Origin: Endobacterium cereale
Lineage (GTDB): Bacteria > Pseudomonadota > Alphaproteobacteria > Rhizobiales > Rhizobiaceae
DNA: 64,000 bases
Direction: 5' to 3'
NCBI RefSeq assembly: GCF_009617585.1
Contig: NZ_WIXI01000046.1
Span: 124,001-188,000, forward strand
In this document: positions 48,565 to 58,486 of the stretch, piece after piece
How the letters are laid out: the number at the start of each line of letters is the position of its first letter
How positions within the stretch are numbered: position 1 is the first letter of the stretch
Translations under genes and position numbers: made by a program
The notes under the pieces: model-generated
What the model saw: only the letters and a program-made list of their open reading frames with translations
The model's database searches: none
Told to the model about the DNA's origin: nothing

Positions 48565-50385
48565 TCAGAGAGCGGCCTTCGACTTGTCGAAGCGCTTGCG
48601 GTCGTTGGCGTCGAGGTAGATCTTGCGAAGGCGGATCGACTTCGGCGTGACTTCCATCAACTCGTCGTCCTGGATCCAGGACAGAGCGCGGTCGAGCGTC
48701 ATGCGGATCGGCGGGGTCAGACGAACGGCTTCGTCCTTGCCAGCCGAACGGATGTTCGTCAGCTGCTTGCCCTTGAGCACGTTGACCTCGAGGTCGTTGT
48801 CGCGGGTATGGATACCGATGATCATGCCCATGTAGACCTTTTCACCCGGCTCGATGATCATCGGGCCGCGATCTTCCAGGTTGAACATCGCGTAAGCGAC
48901 GGCTTCGCCGGACTGGTTGGACAACAGAACGCCGTTCGTACGACCGGTGATTTCACCCTTGTACGGCTGGTAGTCGTTGAACAGGCGGTTCATGATCGCC
49001 GTGCCGCGCGTGTCTGTCAGCAGTTCAGACTGGTAACCGATAAGGCCACGGGTCGGCGCGAGGAACTTCAGGCGAACGCGGCTGCCGCCCGAAGGACGCA
49101 GTTCGGTCATCTCGGCCTTGCGCTCGGACATCTTCTGAACGACGATGCCGGAATGTTCTTCATCGACGTCGATGACGACTTCTTCGATCGGCTCCATGGT
49201 CTGGCCGTTCTCGTCCTTGTGCATGACGACGCGCGGACGCGACACGGCAAGCTCAAAGCCTTCACGGCGCATGGTTTCGATCAGAACGGCGAGCTGAAGT
49301 TCGCCGCGGCCGGATACGTAGAACGAATCCTTGCCTTCGGCTTCTTCGATCTTCAGCGCAACGTTGCCTTCGGCTTCCTTGAACAGGCGGTCACGGATGA
49401 CGCGCGAGGTGACCTTGTCGCCTTCTGTGCCTGCAAGCGGGCTGTCGTTGACGATGAAGGACATGGTGACGGTCGGCGGGTCGATCGGCTGTGCCTGCAT
49501 GGCTTCCGAAACAGACGGGTCGCAGAACGTGTCGGCAACCGTGCCCTTGGAGAGACCGGCGATGGCGACGATGTCACCGGCAACAGCTTCTTCGATCGGC
49601 TGACGCTCGATGCCGCGGAATGCGAGGATCTTGGAGATACGGCCGGTTTCGACAGTCTTGCCGTCCTGCGACAGAACCTTGACGGCCTGGTTCGGCTTGA
49701 TCGAGCCGGAGGCGACGCGACCGGTGATGATGCGGCCGAGGAACGGGTTGGCTTCGAGAAGCGTACCGATCATACGGAACGGGCCTTCTTCGACCTTCGG
49801 CTCCGGAACGTGCTTGAGCACGAGGTCGAGCAACGGTGCCAGACCTTCGTCCTTCGGGCCTTCCGGGTTGACGTTCATCCAGCCATCACGACCAGAACCG
49901 TAGAGGATCGGGAAGTCGAGCTGCTCGTCGGTGGCGTCGAGGTTTGCGAACAGGTCGAAAACTTCGTTGATGACTTCTTCGTGGCGGCCGTCCGGACGGT
50001 CGATCTTGTTGATCGCGACGATCGGGCGAAGACCGACCTTCAGCGCCTTGCCGACCACGAACTTGGTCTGCGGCATCGGGCCTTCCGACGAGTCGACCAG
50101 AACGATCGCGCCATCCACCATCGACAGAATGCGCTCGACTTCGCCACCGAAGTCGGCGTGGCCGGGGGTGTCGACGATGTTGACGCGAACGCCCTTCCAC
50201 TCAACCGAAGTTGCCTTCGCGAGAATGGTGATGCCGCGTTCCTTTTCGAGATCGTTCGAGTCCATGACGCGTTCTGCAACGCGCTGGTTCTCGCGGAACG
50301 AGCCCGACTGTTTCAGGAGCTCGTCAACGAGCGTCGTTTTGCCATGGTCAACGTGCGCGATGATCGCGATGTTGCGAAGTGCCAT
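48565..50385 (-). CDS. typA: Ribosome-associated translational GTPase TypA/BipA
   Basis: The 606-residue GTPase has G1 AHVDHGKTT (10-18), switch I ERGITI, G3 DTPGHADFGGE, G4 NKIDRPD, then domains II, III and V (GRGELQLAVLIETMRREG) and the C-terminal domain. It binds the ribosome like EF-G and acts in stress adaptation and ribosome assembly. The start at 50385 (MALRNIAIIA) is chosen over 50433. The 160-bp leader region includes a 7-bp hairpin GCGCCAA/TTGGCGC (50427-50445). Confidence 0.96.
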   Translation of the reverse strand: MALRNIAIIAHVDHGKTTLVDELLKQSGSFRENQRVAERVMDSNDLEKERGITILAKATSVEWKGVRVNIVDTPGHADFGGEVERILSMVDGAIVLVDSSEGPMPQTKFVVGKALKVGLRPIVAINKIDRPDGRHEEVINEVFDLFANLDATDEQLDFPILYGSGRDGWMNVNPEGPKDEGLAPLLDLVLKHVPEPKVEEGPFRMIGTLLEANPFLGRIITGRVASGSIKPNQAVKVLSQDGKTVETGRISKILAFRGIERQPIEEAVAGDIVAIAGLSKGTVADTFCDPSVSEAMQAQPIDPPTVTMSFIVNDSPLAGTEGDKVTSRVIRDRLFKEAEGNVALKIEEAEGKDSFYVSGRGELQLAVLIETMRREGFELAVSRPRVVMHKDENGQTMEPIEEVVIDVDEEHSGIVVQKMSERKAEMTELRPSGGSRVRLKFLAPTRGLIGYQSELLTDTRGTAIMNRLFNDYQPYKGEITGRTNGVLLSNQSGEAVAYAMFNLEDRGPMIIEPGEKVYMGMIIGIHTRDNDLEVNVLKGKQLTNIRSAGKDEAVRLTPPIRMTLDRALSWIQDDELMEVTPKSIRLRKIYLDANDRKRFDKSKAAL

Positions 50386-50545
50386 ATTGGGGTTCTCTGA
50401 GTTTGGGGCGCGACAATCGGGAGGAGGCGCCAATTTCGTTGGCGCGCTCTTACCCTGTTTTTCCCGTTTGCGAAAGGGGGCGAAGGTTTTCGCACCTCCC
50501 TAACCGCTTCCCACAAAGAATCAATGACAATTCAAGCGCGAACGA

Positions 50546-52636
50546 TCAACCGTCGCTACCGGAAAGCTCCGCCATGACCGCGAGGCCCTTTTTCTTCAAC
50601 ATCGCGGTCGGATCCGGCAGCTTGCCACGGAACGCCTTGTACGTGTCTTCCGGATCGATCGAGCCGCCAACCGAATAGATATTGTTCTTCAGCTTGCGCG
50701 CCATGACAGGATCGAATGCATTGCCGCTTTCCTCGAAGGCGGCAAAGGCATCGGCATCCAGCACTTCCGACCACATATAGGAATAATAACCGGCCGAATA
50801 ACCATCGCCGGAGAAGACGTGCTGGAAATGCGGCGTGGCGTGACGCATGACGATGGAGGCTGGCATGCCAAGCTCGTCCAGGACCTCAGCCTGAACCGCC
50901 AGCGGATCCTCGACCGGGCCACGCGTGTGGAATGCCATGTCGACCAGAGCCGAAGAGGTGAATTCCACGGTTGCAAAACCGGCATTGAAGGTGCGGGCCG
51001 CCAGAACCTTGTCGAGCAGCGCCTTCGGCATCGGCTTGCCGGTGTCGTGATGCACCGCGTATTTTTCGAGAATTTCCGGCACCGTCAGCCAGTGCTCGTA
51101 AAGCTGCGACGGCAATTCGACGAAATCGCGCGACACGCCGGTGCCCGACACCGACGGATAGGTGACATTGGACAACATGCCGTGCAGCGCGTGGCCGAAC
51201 TCGTGAAACAGGGTTCGCGCGTCATCGAGCGACAGCAGCGCAGGCTTGCCAGCGGCAGGTTTTGCAAAATTACAGACGTTATAAATGATCGGCAGTTCGC
51301 CTTCCGCGCCGCTCTTCAGCACCAGCTTGTGCTGCGACTGGAAAGAACTCATCCATGCACCCGAACGCTTGGAGGAACGGGCAAAATAGTCACCAAGGAA
51401 CATCGCCTTCAGTGCGCCGGTTTCGTCACGCACTTCAAAAACCCGCACATCCGGGTGATAGGCGGTAATGCCGGAAACTTCCCTGATATCGACGCCAAAC
51501 AGGCGCTTGGCGACATCAAAGCAAGCCTCGATGATCTTTTCCAGCTGCAGGTAAGGCTTCAGTTCCGACTCCGAAAAATCGAACATGCGCTCACGCAGCT
51601 TTTCGGCATAAAAGCGCCAGTCCCATGGCATGACCGCGTGGTTCTTTCCTTCCTCGGCAATCAAACCGGAAAGGCTTTGCTCCTCCTCCAGCGCCTTGGC
51701 ACGTGCCTTTTCCCATACCTGATGCAGCAGGTCATTCACCGCTTCGGCGGTCTTGGCCATGGTGTTGTCGAGCTTGAGAGCGGCAAAATCGGCATAGCCG
51801 AGAAGTTTCGCCTTTTCGGAACGCAGAGCCAGTGTTTCCTTGACGATGCCGATATTGTCGGTCGCGCCACCGTTGCGGCCGCGCGCCGCCCAGGCTTCAA
51901 AAGCCCGCTCGCGCAATTCGCGGCGCTCGGAAAACGTCAGGAACGGTTCGATGATCGAACGGGACAGGGTGACGGCGAAGGCGCCCGGCGAACCGCGATC
52001 CTCTGCAGCTGACGACATGGCATCGCGCACAAAATCCGGCAAGCCGGCAAGATCGGCCTCGTCCGTCAGGATCAGCGACCAGTCCTTCTCATCGGCCAGG
52101 ACGTTCTGACCAAAACTGGCGCCGAGACCGGCAAGGGTTTCGTTGATCTTGGCAAGACGCTCCTGCTCCTCCTTGGCGAGCTTTGCACCGGCCTTCACAA
52201 AACCCTTCCAGTGGCGTTCGAGCACACGCGTCTGCTCAAGATCGAGATCCAGCGTCGAGCGGGCGTCCCAGAGCGTATCGACACGCGCGAACAGCGCCGC
52301 ATTCATGCCGATCTTCGAGTAGTGCCGCGACATTTTTGGCGCGACGTCGCGCTCCAGTCCCTGGATCACCTCGTTCGTATGCGCACCCGCCTTGTTCCAG
52401 AACAGTGCCGATACGCGAGACAAGGCATCACCGGCGATTTCGAGCGCGACGATGGTGTTTTCAAACGTCGGGGTTTGCGTATTGTCCGCAATCGCATCGA
52501 TTTCCGCCTCGTGCGCGGCAAGAGCGACATCAAAGGCGACGGCAAAATCCTCGTCCTTCACCAGTTCGAATTTCGGCAGGCCGTTCTGGCCGTTCCAGTC
52601 GACGAGGGCGGGATTGATCTGCTGTTCGATTGCCAT
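50546..52636 (-). CDS. M3-family oligopeptidase (oligopeptidase A/Dcp type)
   Basis: The 696-residue zinc metallopeptidase has the M3 signature FHEFGHALHGML (HEFGH near residue 478) with the third ligand glutamate downstream, and GVSRDFVELPSQLYEHW. It is cytoplasmic (no signal peptide) and degrades short peptides, including signal-peptide remnants. Length fits PrlC/Dcp. It is transcribed divergently from the MarR gene across a gap holding a strong inverted repeat. Confidence 0.92.
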   Translation of the reverse strand: MAIEQQINPALVDWNGQNGLPKFELVKDEDFAVAFDVALAAHEAEIDAIADNTQTPTFENTIVALEIAGDALSRVSALFWNKAGAHTNEVIQGLERDVAPKMSRHYSKIGMNAALFARVDTLWDARSTLDLDLEQTRVLERHWKGFVKAGAKLAKEEQERLAKINETLAGLGASFGQNVLADEKDWSLILTDEADLAGLPDFVRDAMSSAAEDRGSPGAFAVTLSRSIIEPFLTFSERRELRERAFEAWAARGRNGGATDNIGIVKETLALRSEKAKLLGYADFAALKLDNTMAKTAEAVNDLLHQVWEKARAKALEEEQSLSGLIAEEGKNHAVMPWDWRFYAEKLRERMFDFSESELKPYLQLEKIIEACFDVAKRLFGVDIREVSGITAYHPDVRVFEVRDETGALKAMFLGDYFARSSKRSGAWMSSFQSQHKLVLKSGAEGELPIIYNVCNFAKPAAGKPALLSLDDARTLFHEFGHALHGMLSNVTYPSVSGTGVSRDFVELPSQLYEHWLTVPEILEKYAVHHDTGKPMPKALLDKVLAARTFNAGFATVEFTSSALVDMAFHTRGPVEDPLAVQAEVLDELGMPASIVMRHATPHFQHVFSGDGYSAGYYSYMWSEVLDADAFAAFEESGNAFDPVMARKLKNNIYSVGGSIDPEDTYKAFRGKLPDPTAMLKKKGLAVMAELSGSDG

Positions 52637-52718
52637 GCGCGCATGTCCTCTGCATCAATGTTAAGTCTGTGGGATACTACATAGGAAAAACATTTCAGGA
52701 TTGGGAGGGTTTCACGCC

Positions 52719-52752
52719 AACCCGATGCGGAGAACATTCGTCGCATCGGGTT
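52719..52752. repeat. Perfect 11-bp inverted repeat between the M3 peptidase and MarR genes
   Basis: AACCCGATGCG (52719-52729) and CGCATCGGGTT (52742-52752) flank a 12-nt spacer, followed on plus by TTTTGG. The element is in the divergent gap, 90 nt before the MarR start and 83 nt before the peptidase start. It could be an operator for the MarR protein or a transcription-blocking hairpin. Confidence 0.6.
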
Positions 52753-52841
52753 TTGGAATACCCCCTTATTTCGCCGGCTTTTTGGTTTTCCTTGTGGGCA
52801 GAACTTTAGTAAGGGTGCCCGCGACAACGGCAGCAGGATCG

Positions 52842-53285
52842 ATGGACGCAAAGCAGAACACCGACACCTTGACCTTTCTGATCTCCGACAGCGCACGCGT
52901 GCTGCGGGCGGCTTTCGAGCGGCGTATCCTGGAGGCAGGGTTGGAGGTCACACCGGCAGAAGCACGCACTCTCCTGAATGTCGAGATACTGAACGGCGCG
53001 CGCCAACTCGATATCGCTGCCCGCATGGGTATCGAGCCGATGACGGTCTGCGCTTTTCTGGACAAATTGCAGGCGCTGGATCTGATCGAACGACAGCCGG
53101 ACCTCACTGACCGCCGCGCCAAGCAGGTCGTTTTGACACCGAAATCGCACGACCTGATCAAGCGCATTCGCCACGAACTCGAACAGTTGATTGCGCAAGC
53201 GACAGACGGACTTGAAGAAAGCGACGTCGCGGTTTTCATGCGCGTGCTCGAAACCGTTCATGACAACCTCGCTGCCGCGCCCTGA
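52842..53285 (+). CDS. MarR-family transcriptional regulator
   Basis: A 147-residue winged helix protein: dimer helices at both ends, and the HTH LDIAARMGIEPMTVCAFLDK with wing LIERQPDLTDRRAKQVVLT. The ATG at 52842 follows AGGA. It lies 30 bp before a Bcr/CflA-type exporter gene in the same direction, the classic regulator-pump pairing, so it probably controls the exporter and itself. Confidence 0.88.
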   Translation: MDAKQNTDTLTFLISDSARVLRAAFERRILEAGLEVTPAEARTLLNVEILNGARQLDIAARMGIEPMTVCAFLDKLQALDLIERQPDLTDRRAKQVVLTPKSHDLIKRIRHELEQLIAQATDGLEESDVAVFMRVLETVHDNLAAAP

Positions 53286-53315
53286 ACTTACTCCGTATCG
53301 AGATCATCACCACTC

Positions 53316-54527
53316 ATGACATCTTCAGCGCCGCTGCCAGAAAAACTTCGCATGAGCGAGCGAAGGGTTGCGATTTTTGGTGCCGTGCTGACGGCGATCG
53401 GCCCGATCTCGATGGCGATTTCGACACCGGCCATGCCGGAAATGGTCACGGCATTCAGCACTAACCAGGCTGCCATAAAAATCAGCCTGTCGGCCTATTT
53501 CGGCGGTTTTGCAGTGGCGCAACTGCTGGCGGGACCGACATCGGATGCCTTCGGACGCCGCGTCGCCACTCTTGGCTTCATGGCCATCTATCTGATTGGT
53601 GCATTGATTGCGATCTTCGCCTCCTCGGTCGAAACGCTGATCGTCGGCCGCCTGATCCAGGGGATAGGCGCGTCGGTAGGCGTCACGGTTGCCCGCGCCA
53701 TTGTCCGGGATCTTTTCACGGGGCAGGAAGCGGCCCGCATCATGAACCTGATCGGCATCATGGTGGCGATCGGCCCTGCCATGGGACCGACAATCGGCGG
53801 GCTGGCACTTTCGGCATTCGGCTGGGAATCGGTGTTTATCCTGATGGCGCTGTTCGGCGCCTGCATCATTGTGGGCGTACTCGCCCTTCTCAAGGAAACC
53901 ACAATTCCCGATCGTTCGCGGATCCGTCCGGCACGGCTGCTCTCGGCTTATCGGGAGATACTCAGCGAACCGCGCTTTCTGTGCACCTCGATGATCCTTG
54001 GTGGTTCCGTCGGTGCGCTATATGCCCAGGCCACGATGTTGCCATTCGTGCTGATCGGCGCTGTCGGCCTGACACCGACGCAATTCGGTCTTGCGATGCT
54101 GATGCAGTCAGGTGCCTATGTTTCAGGATCGATCGTCCTCAAGCAGGTGTCCCGACGTATCGGCGGCACGGGTGCTGTACGCGTCGGCCTCGCCTGCTGC
54201 GGACTTGGCGGATTGCTGATGCTGTCATGGAATCTCATCCTGCCTGCGACGCTCATGTCCGTCATGGGGCCTGTCGCGATCTGCACATTCGGCATCGCCT
54301 TTCTCACACCGCAGGTCGTCACAATCGGTCTTGCACCCTTTCCGCACATAGCCGGTTCAGCCTCGGCACTGATGGGCTTCATCCAGATGAGCTGCGGCTT
54401 TACAGCCGGGCTTGCCGCCGCCGCGGTCGGATCACCGGTCCTGGCTTTTTCCACCATCATCCCGATCATGGAATTTACGGCTGTCGCCGGTTACTTCGGT
54501 TATCTGGCGCTCACCCGGCGGCGTTGA
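53316..54527 (+). CDS. Bcr/CflA-type multidrug exporter (MFS)
   Basis: The 403-residue protein has about 12 membrane segments with the DHA1 motifs STPAMPEM (TM1), QLLAGPTSDAFGRR (motif A), GRLIQGIGASVG (motif B) and GPAMGPTIGG (motif C). Such pumps export drugs or metabolites with proton exchange. It is followed by a terminator and probably forms an operon with marR. Confidence 0.88.
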   Translation: MTSSAPLPEKLRMSERRVAIFGAVLTAIGPISMAISTPAMPEMVTAFSTNQAAIKISLSAYFGGFAVAQLLAGPTSDAFGRRVATLGFMAIYLIGALIAIFASSVETLIVGRLIQGIGASVGVTVARAIVRDLFTGQEAARIMNLIGIMVAIGPAMGPTIGGLALSAFGWESVFILMALFGACIIVGVLALLKETTIPDRSRIRPARLLSAYREILSEPRFLCTSMILGGSVGALYAQATMLPFVLIGAVGLTPTQFGLAMLMQSGAYVSGSIVLKQVSRRIGGTGAVRVGLACCGLGGLLMLSWNLILPATLMSVMGPVAICTFGIAFLTPQVVTIGLAPFPHIAGSASALMGFIQMSCGFTAGLAAAAVGSPVLAFSTIIPIMEFTAVAGYFGYLALTRRR

Positions 54528-54544
54528 ATTCCGGACAAAAGAAA

Positions 54545-54577
54545 ACCCGCCCTGCTCGATGCAGGACGGGTCTTTTA
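54545..54577. terminator. Bidirectional terminator between the exporter gene and argG
   Basis: ACCCGCCCTGC-TCGA-TGCAGGACGGGT (one mismatch) with TCTTTT on the right and an A-rich left flank. A 14-bp palindrome (54590-54603) between it and the argG stop may add to argG termination. Confidence 0.8.
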
Positions 54578-54609
54578 TCGATTTAATGCATGGCCTAGGC
54601 CATCAAAAA

Positions 54610-55827
54610 TCACTTGTTGCGCTTGCCGAGCGTACGAAGGCGAAGGGCGTTCAGTTTGATGAAGCCGGCCGCATCCTTCTGGTCGTAAGCGCCCTGATCG
54701 TCTTCAAAGGTGACCAGCGTGTCGGAATAGAGCGACTTGTCGCTCTCGCGGCCAGTGACCATGACATTGCCCTTGTAGAGCTTCAGCGTCACTTCGCCTT
54801 CGACATGCTCCTGGCTCTTGTCGATCAGGGCCTGCAGCATTTCGCGCTCCGGCGAGAACCAGAAGCCGTAATAGATCAGCTCGGCGTAACGCGGCATGAT
54901 CTCGTCCTTGAGGTGCGCAGCACCACGGTCGAGTGTGATCGATTCGATCGCGCGGTGAGCGGCGAGCAGGATCGTGCCGCCGGGGGTCTCGTAGACGCCG
55001 CGCGACTTCATGCCGACAAAGCGGTTTTCGACGAGGTCGAGACGACCGATACCGTTGTCACGACCGTATTCGTTGAGGGTCTTGAGCAGGGTTGCCGGCG
55101 ACATCTCGACACCGTTGATCGAGCAGGCATCACCCCTGCGGAAACCGACCTTGATCGTGGTTGCCTTGTCGGGAGCGGCTTCCGGCGAAATCGTGCGCAT
55201 GTGCACATATTCCGGAGCCTCGACGGCCGGATCTTCCAGAACCTTGCCCTCGGACGAGGAGTGCAGCAGGTTGGCATCGACGGAGAAAGGCGCCTCGCCC
55301 TTCTTGTCCTTGGCAACCGGGATCTGGTGCTGTTCGGCAAAGTTCAGGAGATCGGTACGGCTCTTGAACGACCAGTCGCGCCAAGGAGCGATGATCTTGA
55401 TATCGGGGTTGAGCGCGTAAGCCGACAGTTCGAAACGAACCTGGTCATTGCCCTTGCCAGTCGCGCCGTGGGCGATGGCATCGGCGCCGGTCTTCCTGGC
55501 GATTTCGATCAGGTGCTTGGAGATCAGCGGACGGGCGATCGAGGTGCCAAGCAGATAGACACCTTCGTAAACGGCGTTGGCGCGGAACATCGGAAACACG
55601 AAATCGCGCACGAACTCTTCGCGGACGTCCTCGATGTAGATTTCCTTGATGCCCATCATCTCGGCCTTCTTGCGGGCCGGCTCAAGCTCTTCACCCTGGC
55701 CCAGGTCGGCCGTAAAGGTCACGACTTCAGCATTCAGTTCGGTCTGGAGCCATTTCAGGATGATCGAGGTATCGAGACCGCCAGAATAGGCGAGAACGAC
55801 CTTCTTTACGTCTTTGGGGAGAGCCAT
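54610..55827 (-). CDS. argG: Argininosuccinate synthase
   Basis: The 405-residue enzyme condenses citrulline and aspartate using ATP in arginine synthesis. It begins with the N-type ATP loop [15 protein letters not shown] (10-24) and has [11 protein letters not shown], and APWRDW. The start at 55827 ([10 protein letters not shown]) matches family length; the frame extends to 55950 without homology. The leader holds a 7-bp hairpin GGCGGAC/GTCCGCC (55854-55871) and a promoter-like TTGCGC-16-TAAAAA near 55900. Confidence 0.96.
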   Translation of the reverse strand: MALPKDVKKVVLAYSGGLDTSIILKWLQTELNAEVVTFTADLGQGEELEPARKKAEMMGIKEIYIEDVREEFVRDFVFPMFRANAVYEGVYLLGTSIARPLISKHLIEIARKTGADAIAHGATGKGNDQVRFELSAYALNPDIKIIAPWRDWSFKSRTDLLNFAEQHQIPVAKDKKGEAPFSVDANLLHSSSEGKVLEDPAVEAPEYVHMRTISPEAAPDKATTIKVGFRRGDACSINGVEMSPATLLKTLNEYGRDNGIGRLDLVENRFVGMKSRGVYETPGGTILLAAHRAIESITLDRGAAHLKDEIMPRYAELIYYGFWFSPEREMLQALIDKSQEHVEGEVTLKLYKGNVMVTGRESDKSLYSDTLVTFEDDQGAYDQKDAAGFIKLNALRLRTLGKRNK

Positions 55828-56059
55828 GTCGAAATTATCCGTCTGCGGGTGGTGGCGGACACAAGTCCGCCGAATAGGATCGCAGAACTTTTTAGCGAGT
55901 TTCGTCGGCCGCGCAAGGGAAAGCCCGCAAAACGCAGTCAGTGATGACACTGATTGTTAGGCTGCCTCCGCTTCAACATCCCGTCATGTTGACGGATTAG
56001 AGGCATCGTACCATATGCCGCCAAACCTTTGCACAGCAGCGTCATAGAGGAGACTTTTC

Positions 56060-56917
56060 ATGGCCGTTACTCATCCCGCTCTGAAGAAGGACAATGTTGC
56101 CGTCGTCACCGGTGCCGCCTCCGGCATCGGCCTTGCCGCAGCGAAGGAATTTGCCCGCCTTGGCCTCTGCGTCGTGCTTGTCGATCTCGAAGGCGACCGT
56201 TTGGCCGAAGCCACACGCGACGTCGCAGCACTGGCAGAAGACGGCGAGGCCGATGTCGTGGCAATCCCCACCGATGTTTCGCGCATTGACCAGCTGGAAG
56301 CACTCGAACGCGCCGTCATCCAGCGTTTTGGCCGCGTGCATGTATTGATGAACAATGCCGGCATCCAGCCCGGCAGCAGCATTTTTGGCCCACAGGCGAA
56401 CTGGGACAGCGTGCTTTCCGTCAATCTGATGGGTATCATCAATGGCAGCCGCGTTTTTGGTCCCGGCATGATCGCGCACAAGGAACCGGCACTGATCATC
56501 AATACCGGCTCCAAACAGGGCATCACCACCCCACCCGGTGATCCGGCCTACAATGTCTCCAAGGCCGGCGTGAAGGCGTTTACCGAAGCCCTGCAGCACG
56601 AATTGCGCAACACGCCGGAATGCAAAGTTGGGGCCCACCTGCTGATCCCCGGCTTCGTTTTCACGCCGCTTGCCGCCGGTGGCCGCACGGAAAAGCCGGA
56701 AGGCGCCTGGACGTCAGAACAGACCGCCGAGTTCATGCTACAGAGTATCGAACGCGGCGATTTTTATATCCTCTGCCCCGACAACGATGTCGACCGTGCC
56801 ACTGATGAGCGCCGTATGGCCTGGGCCATCGGCGACATTATTGAAAATCGCCCACCGCTGTCGCGCTGGCACCCGGATTATGCCGAGTCCTCCAAGGCAT
56901 TCATCACCAGACGCTGA
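56060..56917 (+). CDS. Short-chain dehydrogenase/reductase (SDR)
   Basis: A 285-residue classical SDR with TGAASGIG (17-24), NNAGIQPG, and the catalytic motif YNVSK with the Ser in NTGSKQG. A C-terminal extension (about 220-285, WTSEQTAEFMLQSIERGDF) is typical of one SDR subgroup that handles alcohols or steroids, but the substrate is unknown. AGAGGAGA precedes the start. It is divergent from argG across a 232-bp gap and 66 bp before a LysE-type gene. Confidence 0.88.
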   Translation: MAVTHPALKKDNVAVVTGAASGIGLAAAKEFARLGLCVVLVDLEGDRLAEATRDVAALAEDGEADVVAIPTDVSRIDQLEALERAVIQRFGRVHVLMNNAGIQPGSSIFGPQANWDSVLSVNLMGIINGSRVFGPGMIAHKEPALIINTGSKQGITTPPGDPAYNVSKAGVKAFTEALQHELRNTPECKVGAHLLIPGFVFTPLAAGGRTEKPEGAWTSEQTAEFMLQSIERGDFYILCPDNDVDRATDERRMAWAIGDIIENRPPLSRWHPDYAESSKAFITRR

Positions 56918-56983
56918 TCCATTGGCAGAACTACGAAAGCCGGATACACAGGCATATCACCCATCCGGCTTTCGAGTGCACCC

Positions 56984-57625
56984 ATGGATTTCCTGCCCAG
57001 CATTGCCACCCTGCTTGCCTTTTCCGCCGCAGGCCTTCTTCTTGCATTGACGCCCGGCCCGGACATGACCCTTTCCATCAGCCGCGCGCTCGGCCAGGGC
57101 CGCAAGCCGGCCATGTATGTGGTCGTCGGCACCACTCTCGGCGTCGTCTGCCACACGCTTCTCGTCGCTTTCGGCATTTCTGCGCTGATTACCGCTTCCC
57201 CTACGGCGTTCTTCATTCTCAAGACAGGCGGAGCTGCCTATCTGCTGTGGCTGGCGATCCAGGCCATCCGCTTCGGTTCCAGCCTTTCGGTCCAGAAGGT
57301 CGATAGGGCCGAAAGCAGCGCGCTTGCCAATATCTCGGTCGGTTTCTGGGTCAACATTCTCAACCCGAAGGTCATCATTTTCTTCATGACCTTCCTGCCG
57401 CAGTTCGTCACCGCCGGCGATCCTCATGTCACCGGCAAGCTGATTTTCCTCGGCATCTATTTCATCATCATCTGCATGCCGGTGAATATCGCCGCGATCC
57501 TCGCCGCAGACAAACTCGCCAACTGGCTACAGGCCAATCCGAAGGTGCTGCGCGGTATCGACTACACGTTCGCGGGCGTCTTTTCGGTCTTCGCGGCCAA
57601 GATTTTCCTGACACAGGCGCGCTGA
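56984..57625 (+). CDS. LysE/RhtB-family exporter
   Basis: The 213-residue membrane protein has five or six hydrophobic segments and the family motif LTPGPDMTLSISRALGQGRK (about 23-42), with ISVGFWVNILNPKVIIFFMT. It probably exports amino acids or related compounds. It follows the SDR gene by 66 bp. It is a different paralogue from the LysE gene at 18920. Confidence 0.88.
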   Translation: MDFLPSIATLLAFSAAGLLLALTPGPDMTLSISRALGQGRKPAMYVVVGTTLGVVCHTLLVAFGISALITASPTAFFILKTGGAAYLLWLAIQAIRFGSSLSVQKVDRAESSALANISVGFWVNILNPKVIIFFMTFLPQFVTAGDPHVTGKLIFLGIYFIIICMPVNIAAILAADKLANWLQANPKVLRGIDYTFAGVFSVFAAKIFLTQAR

Positions 57626-57663
57626 AAAAGATCGCCCCGAAAACCGGAACCGGTCTCGGGGCG
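57624..57663 (-). terminator. Terminator of the ABC importer operon
   Basis: On the minus strand CGCCCCGA / TCGGGGCG (57663-57656, 57640-57633) encloses an inner ACCGG/CCGGT stem and is followed by TCTTTTTC. It lies about 29 nt past the ATPase gene. Confidence 0.8.
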
Positions 57664-57691
57664 AAGTCAGATTGACAAAAACGTGCTGACG

Positions 57692-58486
57692 TCAGCCGAT
57701 CAGCAGGGCGTCGTCATCCAGCGTTTCACCGCGCATCTTGCGGAACATGGCGATCAGGTCCTCGACCTGCAGGTCCTTGCGGCTGTCTCCGCTGACATCG
57801 AGAATGATCTCGCCACCATGCAGCATGATGGTACGGTGGCCGAAATCCAGCGCCTGGCGCATGGAATGTGTCACCATCAGCGTGGTGAGCTTGCGCTCGG
57901 AGACGACCCGCTGAGTGAGTTTCATGATGAATTCGGCCATGCCGGGATCAAGCGCTGCCGTATGTTCATCGAGCAAGAGCACTTCAGAGCCGGACAATGT
58001 CGACATCACCAGAGACACCGCCTGACGCTGCCCGCCGGACAAGAGGTCCATGCGGTCCTTCATGCGGTTTTCGAGGCCGAGATTGAGTTCGGAAATCCGA
58101 TCACGAAACAACTCACGTCGGCGCGGACCGAGCGCCGATCGCAGCCCGCGACGCTCGCCCCGACGGGCCGCAAGCGCGAGATTTTCCTCGATTGACAGCG
58201 AACCGCAACTGCCGGTCAGTGGATCCTGAAAGACACGGGCAACGAGACCGGCACGCGCGGAAGTCGATTTGCGTGTCACATCGGTATTGCCGATCATCAC
58301 CCTGCCTTCGCCGGCCAGAACATCACCGGCCAGAACGCCAAGCAGGGTCGACTTACCGGCACCGTTCGAGCCGATAACGGTGACGAAGGAGCCTTCCTCT
58401 ATGGTGAGGTTGACGCCCTTCAGGGCTTCCTTCTGCAGTGGCGTACCCTTACCGAAGGTAACATGGATATTGTTGAGATCGATCAC
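57692..58486 (-). CDS. ABC transporter ATP-binding protein (TrpZ-like)
   Basis: The 264-residue ATPase has Walker A GSNGAGKST, signature LSGGQRQAVSL and Walker B VLLLDEHTAALDP, close to the COG1101 type that partners with ABC_sub_bind importers. The start is a GTG at 58486 that overlaps the permease stop (GTGA), not the longer frame to 58639. Its stop codon lies in a 12-bp palindrome GCTGACGTCAGC (57685-57696). Confidence 0.88.
   Translation of the reverse strand: MIDLNNIHVTFGKGTPLQKEALKGVNLTIEEGSFVTVIGSNGAGKSTLLGVLAGDVLAGEGRVMIGNTDVTRKSTSARAGLVARVFQDPLTGSCGSLSIEENLALAARRGERRGLRSALGPRRRELFRDRISELNLGLENRMKDRMDLLSGGQRQAVSLVMSTLSGSEVLLLDEHTAALDPGMAEFIMKLTQRVVSERKLTTLMVTHSMRQALDFGHRTIMLHGGEIILDVSGDSRKDLQVEDLIAMFRKMRGETLDDDALLIG

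Noticed and set aside
52701-52841. N-terminal extension of the MarR gene
   Set aside because: The extra 47 codons would be encoded by the inverted repeat and have no helix-turn-helix homology; the ATG at 52842 has a ribosome site.
54590-54603. 14-bp palindrome ATGGCCTAGGCCAT as an operator or attachment site
   Set aside because: It lies between two gene ends beside a clear terminator, where no promoter is expected; it most likely assists termination of argG.
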